A stretch of DNA of 64,000 bases, taken from assembly GCA_016928395.1 (NCBI GenBank), contig JAFGKV010000063.1:1-64000 (forward strand), written 5' to 3'. Under the pieces are notes generated by a model. The model was not told the DNA's origin. It made no database searches and saw only the letters and a program-made list of their open reading frames with translations. Made by a program: the position numbers and the translations under genes. The DNA comes from Candidatus Fermentibacterota bacterium (GTDB lineage: Bacteria > JAFGKV01). The first letter of the stretch is position 1; every line of letters starts with the position of its first letter. Positions 9,455 to 18,518 of this stretch are shown piece by piece.

Positions 9455-10904
9455 GAAGATCATCTACGAACTGGGCTCGCCCGGCCGCCAGTCGGTGGAT
9501 CTTCCTCCTCTGGACGTACCCTCCGAGGACGCGGGTGCCATGATCCCTGCGGGTACCCGGCGTGTGAAGCCGCCCATGCTCCCCGAGATCGACGAACTGG
9601 AGTTGATCCGCCACTTCGTCCGCTTGTCCGTACTGAATCATCATGTAGAGAAGGGGTTCTATCCCCTGGGATCGTGCACCATGAAGGCCAATCCACCGGT
9701 GAACGAGGTCTTGGCGGCCCTCCCCGGCTTTGCCTTGGCTCATCCGTGGTGGCCTGCACGTCTGGCGCAGGGATCATTGCGCCTCATGGCCGAACTGGAG
9801 GCAATGCTGGCGGAAATCTGTGGCCTCTCCGCCACGACGCTTCAGCCGGCCGCAGGCGCCCATGGCGAACTCACCGGCCTCATGGTGGTACGGGCCTATC
9901 ATGAGTCGCACGGCAATCCTCGCAAGCGGGTGATCGTGCCAGACTCGGCCCACGGCACCAACCCGGCCAGCGCATCGCTGGTGGGCTATGAGATCGTGGA
10001 GATCAAGTCTGACGGTGACGGCCTGGTGGACTTGGCCGCCTTGGAGAGGGCGTTGGACGAGGACACCGCCGTGTTCATGCTGACCAACCCGAACACGCTG
10101 GGCCTGTTCGAACGCCGCATCTGCCAGATCCAGCAGATGGTCCATGCGAAGGGCGCCCTGCTCTACATGGACGGCGCCAACATGAACGCCCTCCTGGGCA
10201 TCGTCCGCCCGGGTGACACCGGCTTTGACCTGGTGCACCTCAACCTGCACAAGACCTTCTCGACGCCCCACGGAGGCGGAGGACCGGGCGCGGGACCGCT
10301 GGTTGTAGCGGAGAAGTTGGCGCCATTCCTTCCTGTGCCTCGCATCGTTCAGGCAGAGGACGGATCCCTGCGGTGGGACTATGATAGGCCCCAATCAATC
10401 GGCAAGGTCATGACATGGTGGGGCAACTTCGGGGTGCTGGTGCGGGCGTATGCCTACATCCGTTCGCGGGGAGCCCGGGGCCTGGCTCAGGTGAGCGAAG
10501 CCGCCATACTCAATGCCAACTATCTTCTGGCGTTGGTACAGGATCGTTTCGATCTGCCCTACCCTGGCCCGTGCATGCACGAATTCGTGCTCAGCGGCGA
10601 CCGGCAGAAGAAGCGTGGCGTCCGCACACTAGACATGGCGAAACGACTCTTGGACAAGGGCATGCATGCACCAACCATCTACTTCCCGCTGATTGTCAGC
10701 GAAGCCATGATGATCGAGCCGACGGAGACGGAATCCCGGGAGAGCGTCGAGGAGTTCGCGCGCGCGCTCCTCGAGGTAGCCGATGAGGCGGAAGAGAACC
10801 CCGAGTTCGTTCATGCCGCGCCCCACTCGACCCCTGTGGGCCGTTTAGATGAAACCAGGGCAGCCCGCCAGCCTGACCTGGCCTTCAAACGGCCAAAGAC
10901 TTGA
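9447..10904 (+). CDS. gcvPB: Glycine dehydrogenase (decarboxylating) subunit 2
   Basis: C-terminal, catalytic half of the split P protein, 485 residues. The PLP lysine sits in [20 protein letters not shown]. Other family blocks are [24 protein letters not shown] and [12 protein letters not shown]. It begins inside the end of gcvPA (eight-base overlap), which favours equimolar synthesis. A 62-bp spacer separates it from lipM. Confidence 0.97.
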   Translation: MAEKIIYELGSPGRQSVDLPPLDVPSEDAGAMIPAGTRRVKPPMLPEIDELELIRHFVRLSVLNHHVEKGFYPLGSCTMKANPPVNEVLAALPGFALAHPWWPARLAQGSLRLMAELEAMLAEICGLSATTLQPAAGAHGELTGLMVVRAYHESHGNPRKRVIVPDSAHGTNPASASLVGYEIVEIKSDGDGLVDLAALERALDEDTAVFMLTNPNTLGLFERRICQIQQMVHAKGALLYMDGANMNALLGIVRPGDTGFDLVHLNLHKTFSTPHGGGGPGAGPLVVAEKLAPFLPVPRIVQAEDGSLRWDYDRPQSIGKVMTWWGNFGVLVRAYAYIRSRGARGLAQVSEAAILNANYLLALVQDRFDLPYPGPCMHEFVLSGDRQKKRGVRTLDMAKRLLDKGMHAPTIYFPLIVSEAMMIEPTETESRESVEEFARALLEVADEAEENPEFVHAAPHSTPVGRLDETRAARQPDLAFKRPKT

Positions 10905-10966
10905 CGCAAACGGGGGATGGAAGGCAGGAACACTGCAGGCAGCCGCACCCGCGAGAACGAGGTCGG

Positions 10967-11764
10967 ATGAGCGAGACACGGTCTTCCTCACCTGCTGATC
11001 GGGCAGCTTCATGGCGAGTTATTCTTGATGGCGAGGCGTCACCGGGGTTCAACATGTCCTTGGATCAGGTCATCGCGGAATGTGTCGCCGGCGGCGAAAG
11101 CCCCCCGACCCTGCGGTTTTACGGATGGGATCGACCCGCGGTGTCCTTGGGCTACCACCAGAGTCCGGAGAAAGTATTGGACATGGCGGCCGTGAACGCA
11201 CATGCTCTGACGGTGGTGAAGAGACCGACGGGAGGCCGGGCGGTCTTGCATGGAGACGATTTGACCTATTCCGTGGCCTTGCCCGCGAATGGACCGTGGG
11301 CTGTCAGCGTGACCGAGGCGTACCGCATGCTCAGTGAGGCATTACAGCGAGGCTTCAGGCGAGCCGGTGTCGAGGTCACTCTCGCCCGGGGCCATCGTGG
11401 AGGACTCCGCCCGGGCCCGCTGCCCTGTTTCGCGAGCACCGCGCGCCACGAACTTGTGTGGAACGGCCGCAAGCTAGTGGGCAGCGCGCAGCGACGCCTT
11501 CGGGGGGGGTTGCTTCAGCAGGGGAGCATTCCTCTGGCGAGGGGCACCATCAGACTGGATGAACTGGTTCCTCCCGGCCAGAGAATCGAGGTTGAGGATC
11601 GATGGGCCACGGTGGAGGAGGCCGCCGGTCGCCCCGTGGACCGTCTACACCTGGCCCGCGAATTGGCCCATGGTTTCGGCGAGCAGTTCGGCGTTTCGTT
11701 GTGCTTCGAGTCGCCACGAATCGACGAGACCATTGCTGCCCAAAGGATTACGGCAACTCCATGA
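10967..11764 (+). CDS. lipM: Lipoyl-protein octanoyltransferase, LipM type
   Basis: 265 residues of the BPL/LplA/LipB fold. The substrate-binding block KRPTGGRAVLHGDDLTYS is present, and the LipM signature follows: a cysteine in PLPCFASTARHEL (Cys154), then GRKLVGSAQRR and LLQQGSIPL. LipM enzymes use that cysteine to move octanoate from acyl-ACP to GcvH, and its place directly after the gcv genes fits. An LplA-like lipoate ligase is the alternative, but the Cys-Phe block argues for LipM. ATG 10967 is preceded by GAGG; the open frame upstream (TTG 10901) has no ribosome site. Its stop overlaps the next start (ATGA). Confidence 0.88.
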   Translation: MSETRSSSPADRAASWRVILDGEASPGFNMSLDQVIAECVAGGESPPTLRFYGWDRPAVSLGYHQSPEKVLDMAAVNAHALTVVKRPTGGRAVLHGDDLTYSVALPANGPWAVSVTEAYRMLSEALQRGFRRAGVEVTLARGHRGGLRPGPLPCFASTARHELVWNGRKLVGSAQRRLRGGLLQQGSIPLARGTIRLDELVPPGQRIEVEDRWATVEEAAGRPVDRLHLARELAHGFGEQFGVSLCFESPRIDETIAAQRITATP

Positions 11765-12153
11765 ACGGATTCGACATACCCAACGATCCGCAGAGAGCCC
11801 CTGAAGTACCGCTCCTGCTATCACGTCTCGCGAAGGAGATCGTCGATCGCAGCCTCACCGCTCCGGCGATGATGTTCCTGGAGTCAACCAAGCCCTTGAG
11901 TTTCCTGGGAAGCCAGATTATGGTGTTCTTCTCCCCGTTCGTGAAGGCGTTCTGGGATGGCGCAAGCTACGATCAGCTTTCCGCCCTCCTGGAAGACCGG
12001 GCGAACATCGAGATCCTGCTCCAGGAGATGGAGCGTCTTGAGGCGGAACGCTCGGCGATCCGAAAGGAAGAGAAAGCACGACGCAAGGCGGAGAAAGACC
12101 GCGTGAAGGCTCAGAAGAAGGAGAGACGGTTATGGCCGAAGAACGACAACTGA
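11761..12153 (+). CDS. Small uncharacterised protein with basic coiled-coil tail
   Basis: 130 residues, family not recognised. The N-terminal 65 residues are mildly hydrophobic, with a possible amphipathic or membrane-associated segment around LGSQIMVFFSPFVKAF. The last about 45 residues are a strongly charged helix rich in Lys, Arg and Glu (LEAERSAIRKEEKARRKAEK), probably a coiled coil. The start overlaps lipM by four bases and the end overlaps the GlmL gene by 22 bases. It is thus translationally locked between a lipoylation enzyme and an ASKHA protein, which suggests it is a partner of one of them. Confidence 0.75.
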   Translation: MNGFDIPNDPQRAPEVPLLLSRLAKEIVDRSLTAPAMMFLESTKPLSFLGSQIMVFFSPFVKAFWDGASYDQLSALLEDRANIEILLQEMERLEAERSAIRKEEKARRKAEKDRVKAQKKERRLWPKNDN

Positions 12154-13964
12154 ACCTCGCGGAGCTGAGGAGCATCCTTGCCACCGATTGTGGCAGCACG
12201 ACCACCAAGGCGATCCTCATCGAGAAGGAAGCTGATGAGTACCGGCTGAAAGTGCGCGGCGAGGCGCCCACCACGGTGGAAAGGCCCGCCGAAGACGTGA
12301 CGAGGGGTGTGCTCAATGCCGTGAGCGAGGTGGAGGAGCTCACGAACCGCACCATCCTTGACGGCGAGATCATCATAAAACCCCGCACCGAAACGAAAGG
12401 AGTCGATATCTATATTTCGACCTCCAGCGCCGGGGGAGGGCTGCAGATGATGGTGGCGGGGGTGGTGAAGAGCATGACCGGGGAAAGCGCCCAGCGTGCC
12501 GCGCTGGGCGCTGGCGCCATCGTGATGGATGTACTCGCATCGAATGACGGCCGCCTGCCCCACCAGCAGATCGAGCGTATCCGCAATCTCAGACCTGACA
12601 TGATCCTCCTCTCCGGAGGAATTGACGGAGGGACAACCACCCATGTCGCGGAACTGGCGGAAATCATCTCCGCCGCAGATCCCAAGCCCCGGCTCGGCCA
12701 CGGCTACAAGCTTCCGGTGATCTATGCGGGAAATGCTCAGGCGCGCGACATCGTGCGGGATATTCTGGGCAACAAGGTCGAACTGTTCATCGTCGACAAT
12801 TTGAGACCGGTGTTGGAACGGGAGAATCTCGGCCCGGCCCGCGAGAAGATCCATGAGCTCTTCATGGAGCACGTCATGCAGCAGGCGCCTGGTTATGCCA
12901 AGCTCATGCAGTGGACCGATGTGCCCATCATGCCGACCCCAGGAGCCGTGGGCCTCATCATCCAGACCATCGCCCGCCAACACGGCATCGATGTCGTCGG
13001 AGTCGACATCGGCGGCGCCACCACCGATGTGTTCAGTGTGTTCTCGGACACGTTTAACCGCACAGTGAGCGCCAATCTCGGAATGAGCTACTCGGTCTCC
13101 AACGTATTCGCCGAGACGGGCCTGGACAATGTCATGCGCTGGGTCCCATTCGACATGGATGAACTGGATCTCCGTAACCGCATAAAGAACAAGATGATTA
13201 GACCGACCACCATCCCGCAGCTCATGGAGGAGTTGATCGTCGAGCAGGCCATCTCCCGGGAGGCGCTGCGGCTGGCGTTCATTCAGCACAAGTCATTTGC
13301 CGTGGGATTGAAAGGCGTCCAGCAGGAGCGGACGATCTCCGACACCTTCGAGCAGAAAGGCTCCGGCGAGACGCTGGTCAACATGATGAGCCTGAAACTC
13401 CTGGTCGGCTCCGGCGGCGTTCTCTCCCATGCCCCTCGACGCAACCAGGCTGCGATGATGCTCGTTGATGCCTTCCTGCCCGAGGGATTCACGCATCTGG
13501 CGGTTGACTCCATCTTCATGATGCCTCAGTTGGGCGTACTGTCAACGGTGCACCCGGATGCCGCGACCCAGGTGTTCGAGCGCGATTGCCTCATCCATTT
13601 GGGTACCTGCATCGCCCCGGTGGGCCCTGGCAAGCCTGGCAAGACGGCTCTGGAACTCGATATCGAGCTTCCCGGCGGTTCGACTCATGTCGAGATGGAG
13701 TATGGGAAGATGAAGCTGATCCCACTGGGGGTCGGCGAGAAGGCCATGGTGAGGGCCCGGCCCGGCAAGGGGCTGGACCTCGGTGCCGGCAGGGGCGCCG
13801 AGATGAGCGAGGAGGTCGAGGGTGGTGTCGTGGGCATCATTCTGGACACGCGGGGGAGGAATCCTTTCGTACTGCCCGTGGATGCCAAGGAACGGGTGCC
13901 GAAGCTCGTTGAATGGATCGCTGCCCTGGATGCCTATCCGGCGGCTGCGCTGCAGCGGCACTAA
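12132..13964 (+). CDS. GlmL/MutL-family ASKHA ATPase (cobalamin-mutase reactivase-like)
   Basis: 610 residues matching the GlmL (glutamate mutase MutL) family. An actin-like phosphate-1 loop ILATDCGSTTTKAILIE lies at the N-terminus, STSSAGGGLQMMV follows, and a second nucleotide site is GVDIGGATTDVFSVF. Characterised relatives accompany B12-dependent carbon-skeleton mutases and are thought to repair or assemble them. No glmE/glmS, ornithine aminomutase or other B12 enzyme is in this window, so the client is unknown. ATG 12132 has AGGAGAG upstream and lies inside the preceding gene. Confidence 0.85.
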   Translation: MAEERQLNLAELRSILATDCGSTTTKAILIEKEADEYRLKVRGEAPTTVERPAEDVTRGVLNAVSEVEELTNRTILDGEIIIKPRTETKGVDIYISTSSAGGGLQMMVAGVVKSMTGESAQRAALGAGAIVMDVLASNDGRLPHQQIERIRNLRPDMILLSGGIDGGTTTHVAELAEIISAADPKPRLGHGYKLPVIYAGNAQARDIVRDILGNKVELFIVDNLRPVLERENLGPAREKIHELFMEHVMQQAPGYAKLMQWTDVPIMPTPGAVGLIIQTIARQHGIDVVGVDIGGATTDVFSVFSDTFNRTVSANLGMSYSVSNVFAETGLDNVMRWVPFDMDELDLRNRIKNKMIRPTTIPQLMEELIVEQAISREALRLAFIQHKSFAVGLKGVQQERTISDTFEQKGSGETLVNMMSLKLLVGSGGVLSHAPRRNQAAMMLVDAFLPEGFTHLAVDSIFMMPQLGVLSTVHPDAATQVFERDCLIHLGTCIAPVGPGKPGKTALELDIELPGGSTHVEMEYGKMKLIPLGVGEKAMVRARPGKGLDLGAGRGAEMSEEVEGGVVGIILDTRGRNPFVLPVDAKERVPKLVEWIAALDAYPAAALQRH

Positions 13965-14011
13965 CGGCATGCACACCCATGGATACACAGTGCATCGATA
14001 GGAGGTGAGTC

Positions 14012-15139
14012 GTGGCTCATGCATATACACCAGGATTGAGGGTTGCCGACCTCACCATCGTCCAGAAGGAGCGCCGGCTGCCGTTACCCGGACAGGTGCT
14101 GGTGAATGTCGGCGACAGGGTGACTGCGACTCAGGTCGTAGCACGCACCGAGCTTCCGGGGAATGTCGAGAGTGTCAACGTCGCCAATCGTTTGGGCGTC
14201 CCCCCGGAAGATGTGCCCCACTGCATGCTGAAGAAGGAAGGCGACCCCGTCCAGAAGGGCGAAATCATGGCCCAGAGCAAGAGCTTCTTCGGCTTGTTCA
14301 AATCATCGTGCCAGGCAACGGTCGACGGCACCGTTGAGACAGTGTCCTCCGTAACGGGACAGGTACTCCTCCGAGAGCCCCCCATGCCGGTAGAAGTCCG
14401 GGCCTATGTAGATGGCGTCGTTACCGAGGTGCTGCCCCGGGAGGGTGTGATCGTCGAGACCCCCGCGACCTTCATCCAAGGAATCTTCGGCATCGGCGCT
14501 GAAACTCAAGGTGAACTGGTCATGGTAGCCAGTAGCTCGGATGAGGTGCTCGAGGCCGACCGCCTCACCGAGGCGGTACGCGGCAAGGTCGCGGTTGGCG
14601 GATCGCTGGTGACCGCGGCGGCCATCCGCAAGGCCATCGCCGTCGGCGCCAAAGGGATTATCGCCGGAGGCCTTCACGACAAAGACCTGCGGGAGTTTCT
14701 GGGATATGATCTCGGCGTCGCTATCACCGGTAACGAGGACAAGGGGATCACCCTGATTGTCACGGAAGGATTCGGCACTATCAGAATGGCAGAAGGGACT
14801 TTTGCATTGCTCAAGCGATGCGAGGGGATGGAATGCTCGATGAACGGGGCAACGCAAATTCGGGCCGGCGTGATCCGGCCGGAGGTCGTCATTCCCCGAC
14901 GCGACGAGCAGGTCGACGTCGATGGAGACGCCCGGGAGGGAGCCGGCAACATGGTGATCGGGAGCCCTGTCCGGGCTATTCGTGAGCCCTATTTCGGCCG
15001 CCTCGGCACAGTAAGTGCTCTGCCCTCAGAGCTGCAGCGTGTCGAATCCGAGACCATGGTGCGCGTCCTCGAGGTGCAGTTCGATGACGGCACCCGGGCC
15101 GTGGTCCCCCGCGCCAACGTGGAACTCATCGAGAAATAG
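14012..15139 (+). CDS. Uncharacterised barrel-sandwich / KOW-like protein, GlmL partner
   Basis: 375 residues, not assignable to a named family. Residues about 20-175 contain two stretches with lipoyl/biotinyl-type barrel-sandwich character (VLVNVGDRVTATQVVART, then CQATVDGTVETVSSVTGQVL). The middle has small-residue-rich segments (VGGSLVTAAAIRKAIAVGAKGIIAGG) suggesting an alpha/beta domain. The end (PYFGRLGTVSALP...RVLEVQFDDGTRAVVPRANVELIE) looks like a KOW/SH3 barrel. No lysine sits in a canonical lipoyl motif. GTG 14012 is preceded by AGGAGG. It follows the GlmL gene by 47 bp in the same direction and is probably functionally tied to it. Confidence 0.75.
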   Translation: MAHAYTPGLRVADLTIVQKERRLPLPGQVLVNVGDRVTATQVVARTELPGNVESVNVANRLGVPPEDVPHCMLKKEGDPVQKGEIMAQSKSFFGLFKSSCQATVDGTVETVSSVTGQVLLREPPMPVEVRAYVDGVVTEVLPREGVIVETPATFIQGIFGIGAETQGELVMVASSSDEVLEADRLTEAVRGKVAVGGSLVTAAAIRKAIAVGAKGIIAGGLHDKDLREFLGYDLGVAITGNEDKGITLIVTEGFGTIRMAEGTFALLKRCEGMECSMNGATQIRAGVIRPEVVIPRRDEQVDVDGDAREGAGNMVIGSPVRAIREPYFGRLGTVSALPSELQRVESETMVRVLEVQFDDGTRAVVPRANVELIEK

Positions 15140-15194
15140 GGCGAGCCTCCACGCATCTTGAACGAGACGCCTCCGGGCGTCATGGAGGGCCGGC

Positions 15195-16430
15195 ATGAGC
15201 CCGACGCTCATCTCCAGCCTCTTGGCAGGGTTCTTGGTTGGTGTGGTTCTCGGGCTCATCCTGCTGCGCGTAGGCCCACCGCGCCAGGCCAAAACGAGCC
15301 GTGAGGAAGACGCGGCAGCGTGGGCGTCGGTGCTCAATCAGGCCGTACGAGAGATGAAGACACGCCAGGTCACGGCGGACTCTCAGCGTGAGGATGCAGA
15401 GCACCGGGCAATACACACCGAAATGCTCTACCGGATGATCCTGGACGCGGTACCCAACGGAGTCGTAGCTTTCGACACCTCCGGTGCGGTGGTCACCGCC
15501 AATCCGGTGGCTCGCCGCCTCCTGGGGATAGACAAGACCAATGCGGTGGAGATGCCCCCCACTCTGGCGAGCTATCTCAGATCGGCTTTGAACGGGTCGA
15601 CTCCTCCCTACGTGGAAACCGACCTTTTGGTTGGGCATGCCGTCGTGCCTGTCGGCGTCCAGATCCGCCCGCTGTCCGTGAGTACGGCGACACCCGGCGC
15701 GGTTATGGTAGTCGCTGAACTGGCCGAACTCCGGCGGCTGCAAACCCGTGCCCGGCTCATGGAGGATCTGGCCGATCTGGGGCAGCTCACCGCGGGCATC
15801 GCCCATGAGTTTCGTAACGCCTCAGGAACCCTTCGGGCATCGGCCCAGTTTCTGGCAGACAAGGTCGACGGAGCGGCCAAGGAGGCGGTACACGATCTTC
15901 TTGAAGAGACAGACAAGCTCGCGCGTGTCACGACCGAGTTGCTTGATTTCGCGAAACCCTGGGACCGAGGCATCGAGTCGGTCGAGTTGGATCCCCTGAT
16001 TCGTCAGGTGTCCGGCCAGCTTGGGGCAGCCTTTCCCTCGCACCCGGTGGAACTGCGGCTCACCTGCCCCACACGTTCAGTGATGGGCAAAGGCACACTA
16101 CTGGCCCGAGTGATCGATAATCTCATTCGTAACGCCGCCGAAGCCAACCCGCCAGGTGCGCAGATCAGGGTGGAATCATCCTCGACCCGCGACGAAGGCG
16201 GCTCATGGCTCGTGGTGACGGTTATGGACCGCGGCTGCGGTCTTGCCTGGGGTGATGCGGAGGAGGCCTTCCTCCCCTTTCGAAGCACTAAGCCTGGCGG
16301 CACTGGCATGGGTCTAACTCTGGCGAGGAAGATAGCCCGCCTGCACGGCGGCACGCTGACCCTAACCAATCGTGATGGAGGCGGTGCCGTCGCGACGCTC
16401 AGGCTGCCATTCGGCGACGAAGAGGTATGA
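15195..16430 (+). CDS. Sensor histidine kinase (NtrB/PilS-like)
   Basis: 411 residues. One N-terminal membrane helix (about 5-25), a linker, and a PAS-like domain (about 75-180: MILDAVPNGVVAFDTSGAVVTANPVARRLLG). Then HisKA with the phospho-acceptor His204 in LTAGIAHEFRN, and a HATPase with N box NLIRNAAEA, DRGCGL and GGTGMGLTLA. It should phosphorylate the response regulator encoded at 17112, from which it is separated only by an oppositely oriented pilin gene. PilS proteins usually have more membrane segments, so the name is inference from context. GGAGGG precedes ATG 15195. Confidence 0.9.
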   Translation: MSPTLISSLLAGFLVGVVLGLILLRVGPPRQAKTSREEDAAAWASVLNQAVREMKTRQVTADSQREDAEHRAIHTEMLYRMILDAVPNGVVAFDTSGAVVTANPVARRLLGIDKTNAVEMPPTLASYLRSALNGSTPPYVETDLLVGHAVVPVGVQIRPLSVSTATPGAVMVVAELAELRRLQTRARLMEDLADLGQLTAGIAHEFRNASGTLRASAQFLADKVDGAAKEAVHDLLEETDKLARVTTELLDFAKPWDRGIESVELDPLIRQVSGQLGAAFPSHPVELRLTCPTRSVMGKGTLLARVIDNLIRNAAEANPPGAQIRVESSSTRDEGGSWLVVTVMDRGCGLAWGDAEEAFLPFRSTKPGGTGMGLTLARKIARLHGGTLTLTNRDGGGAVATLRLPFGDEEV

Positions 16431-16626
16431 CATATCACTCGGGCGAGGCCGACGGCATGCACATGCGCCGAGTGTTAAAGCGATACGACAATGGCAACGG
16501 CCGACGCACCTCTGCAACACGGAAAATCCCAGGGACGGGGCTCGCAGAGAGCGACGCGACGCCCCCCTGCGGCCGCGGGTATCGGGAAGTCACACGGGCG
16601 ATGGCCCACGCGTGGCTCAGCAAGGA

Positions 16627-16956
16627 TTAGTGGTCGTGGGCATTCAGGTTGATGATGCAATATCCGTCGAAATCGTAAGGAGCCCCAAACGGGCACGATG
16701 GAATGACCGGCACGAATTCCGGGGCCAAATCCTGCAACGAAGCGGCCACTTCTCCGTTGCCAGCCAAGTACATGGATGCCGCGCTGTTCAGGGTTGAGAT
16801 GTTCCCATGGCACTTGGCCAGCTTGGCAGTATCCGTCACTTCAAGATACCGGGGAAGCAACAGCGCCGTCAGAATCATGATGACGGCGCAGATCACCATC
16901 AGTTCAACCAGTGTGAACCCTTGTTGGCCACCTCTGCAAAAGGGCTGGAACATCAT
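16627..16956 (-). CDS. Type IV pilin-like / pseudopilin protein
   Basis: 109-residue prepilin. The leader ends in glycine and the mature protein starts FTLVELM, with the conserved Glu at mature position 5, followed by a hydrophobic helix. A prepilin peptidase would cut before this Phe. The mature part, about 96 residues, is short. It carries one cysteine after the helix (KCHGN) and a C-terminal CPFGAPYDFDGYC, an arrangement seen in GspG/ComGC-type major pseudopilins and short pilins. GGGAG on the minus strand precedes the ATG pair 16953/16956; the frame is open to 17001 without a ribosome site. It sits on the opposite strand between the kinase and the sigma-54 regulator. Confidence 0.85.
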   Translation of the reverse strand: MMFQPFCRGGQQGFTLVELMVICAVIMILTALLLPRYLEVTDTAKLAKCHGNISTLNSAASMYLAGNGEVAASLQDLAPEFVPVIPSCPFGAPYDFDGYCIINLNAHDH

Positions 16957-17044
16957 GTGGATCACTCCCATAGGTGAGAGGCACGAGACGACCGGCAGCA
17001 CATACCACGAACTCCGGAGACCTCACTGCGGTCAATGGTCCTCC

Positions 17045-17060
17045 TGCAATTCTCGGACCG
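17045..17060 (-). promoter_or_regulatory. Candidate sigma-54 (-24/-12) promoter for the pilin gene
   Basis: Reading the minus strand, CGGTCCGAGAATTGCA has GG and GC separated by exactly ten bases and a perfect TTGCA -12 box, against the consensus TGGCAC-N5-TTGCA. It lies about 90 bases upstream of the pilin start. The divergent gene next to it encodes a sigma-54 activator. Single-site matches of this kind occur by chance, so the context carries much of the weight. Confidence 0.45.
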
Positions 17061-17111
17061 CCTTCTTCGCAATGCCTTTTTCCCTTCGTGCAGCGATTTC
17101 GGAGGCTGGTC

Positions 17112-18518
17112 ATGAGTGATCGGTCGCAGAGTGCCCGGGCAAAAGTACTCCTGGTTGAGGATCGCGAGACCCTGCGAAGATCCTTCGCCCGCCTGCTGAC
17201 CGAACGCTCATACGAGGTCCAGGAAGCGCCCGATCTGGCCCGCGCCCGTGCCGAGTTGGAGAATCATCCCCCCGATGTGGTGCTCACTGATCTCAAGCTC
17301 CCCGACGGCGAGGGTACCGAACTACTCTCACTGTGCCAGCAACTCCCCAAGCCACCTCCGGTGATTCTCCTTACCGCGTACGGTTCAGTGGAAACCGCGG
17401 TGCAGGCAATGCGGCGGGGCGCATACGACTTTCTCACCAAGCCGGTAGACTCGGAGCACCTTCTGCTCGTGACCCAACGCGCACTGCAGGATTCCGCCCG
17501 CCGGTGGCGCCTGGAGGCCTTGGCTTCGGTAGAAGACGAACCCACCCTTCTCGGCGATAATGCTCCCTTCCGAGAAGTCGTGCATCGCGCGTGCACTGCT
17601 GCGGCGACCGACACCACCGTTCTCCTTCTGGGAGAGAGTGGCACTGGGAAGGAGCTGCTGGCGCGCCTTATTCACCAGCGCAGCACGCGAAAGGATGGTG
17701 TGTTTGTGCCGGTCAACTGCGCGGCTATATCGGCTTCTCTGGCCGAGAGCGCCCTCTTCGGCCATGAACGCGGCGCATTCACCGGAGCCCGTGAACGCCA
17801 CCGCGGCTGGTTCGAGCTCGCCCACGGAGGCACGCTCTTCCTCGATGAAATCGGCGACCTTGAGCATGGGCTCCAGGGCAAGTTCCTCCGTGTCTTGGAG
17901 GACGGGATGCTGCAGCGGGTGGGTGGTTCCCAGTGGCTGAAGGTCAATGTCCGCGTCATCGCGGCCAGCAACCGCGACCTCAGCACCGATGTTGCAGCGG
18001 GCCGGTTCCGTAGCGACCTCTACTACCGTCTCGCCGTATTCCCCCTGGTGTTGCCGCCTTTGCGAGAGCGCCTCGATGACATCCCGATCCTCGCGCTTCA
18101 TCTCCTGAACCGCCATTCCAAGGCCTTGGGACGAGGACAGCTCTCCCTGAGTGTCTCTGCGCTGGACGCATTGGCGCACTACCATTGGCCCGGGAACATA
18201 CGGGAGCTGGCCAATGTCCTGGAAAGAACTGCGATTCTCGCCCGGGAACCGCTAATCACCCCCGAGATGCTGCCGCCTCTGCAGCGGCTTTCCGTCGAGA
18301 CCGTTCCCGGGGAGGACCTGAGTCTGCCGCGCCAAGTTGCCGCCGTGGTCGAAAGAGTCGAGCGTGAGGCGATCACCCGCGCCCTGCGGAAGACCTCCGG
18401 TCGAAGAAGTGAGGCGGCGCGCCTGCTGGGAATCACCTATCGGACTTTGCTCAACAAACTCAACTCCTATGACATGGAATCCCCGAAGGGAGCCCCGCAT
18501 ACTCGTGGAGGAGAATGA
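17112..18518 (+). CDS. Sigma-54-dependent response regulator (NtrC/PilR-like)
   Basis: 468 residues in the standard three-domain order. A receiver domain has phospho-acceptor Asp60 in VVLTDLKLPDGEG. The AAA+ domain has Walker A GESGTGKE, the sigma-54-contact loop GAFTGA and Walker B GGTLFLDEIGDL. A Fis-type helix-turn-helix ends the protein (RRSEAARLLGITYRTLLNKL). It activates sigma-54 promoters on phosphorylation, presumably by the kinase at 15195. ATG 17112 has GGAGG upstream. Its stop overlaps the carbamoyltransferase start region. Confidence 0.95.
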   Translation: MSDRSQSARAKVLLVEDRETLRRSFARLLTERSYEVQEAPDLARARAELENHPPDVVLTDLKLPDGEGTELLSLCQQLPKPPPVILLTAYGSVETAVQAMRRGAYDFLTKPVDSEHLLLVTQRALQDSARRWRLEALASVEDEPTLLGDNAPFREVVHRACTAAATDTTVLLLGESGTGKELLARLIHQRSTRKDGVFVPVNCAAISASLAESALFGHERGAFTGARERHRGWFELAHGGTLFLDEIGDLEHGLQGKFLRVLEDGMLQRVGGSQWLKVNVRVIAASNRDLSTDVAAGRFRSDLYYRLAVFPLVLPPLRERLDDIPILALHLLNRHSKALGRGQLSLSVSALDALAHYHWPGNIRELANVLERTAILAREPLITPEMLPPLQRLSVETVPGEDLSLPRQVAAVVERVEREAITRALRKTSGRRSEAARLLGITYRTLLNKLNSYDMESPKGAPHTRGGE

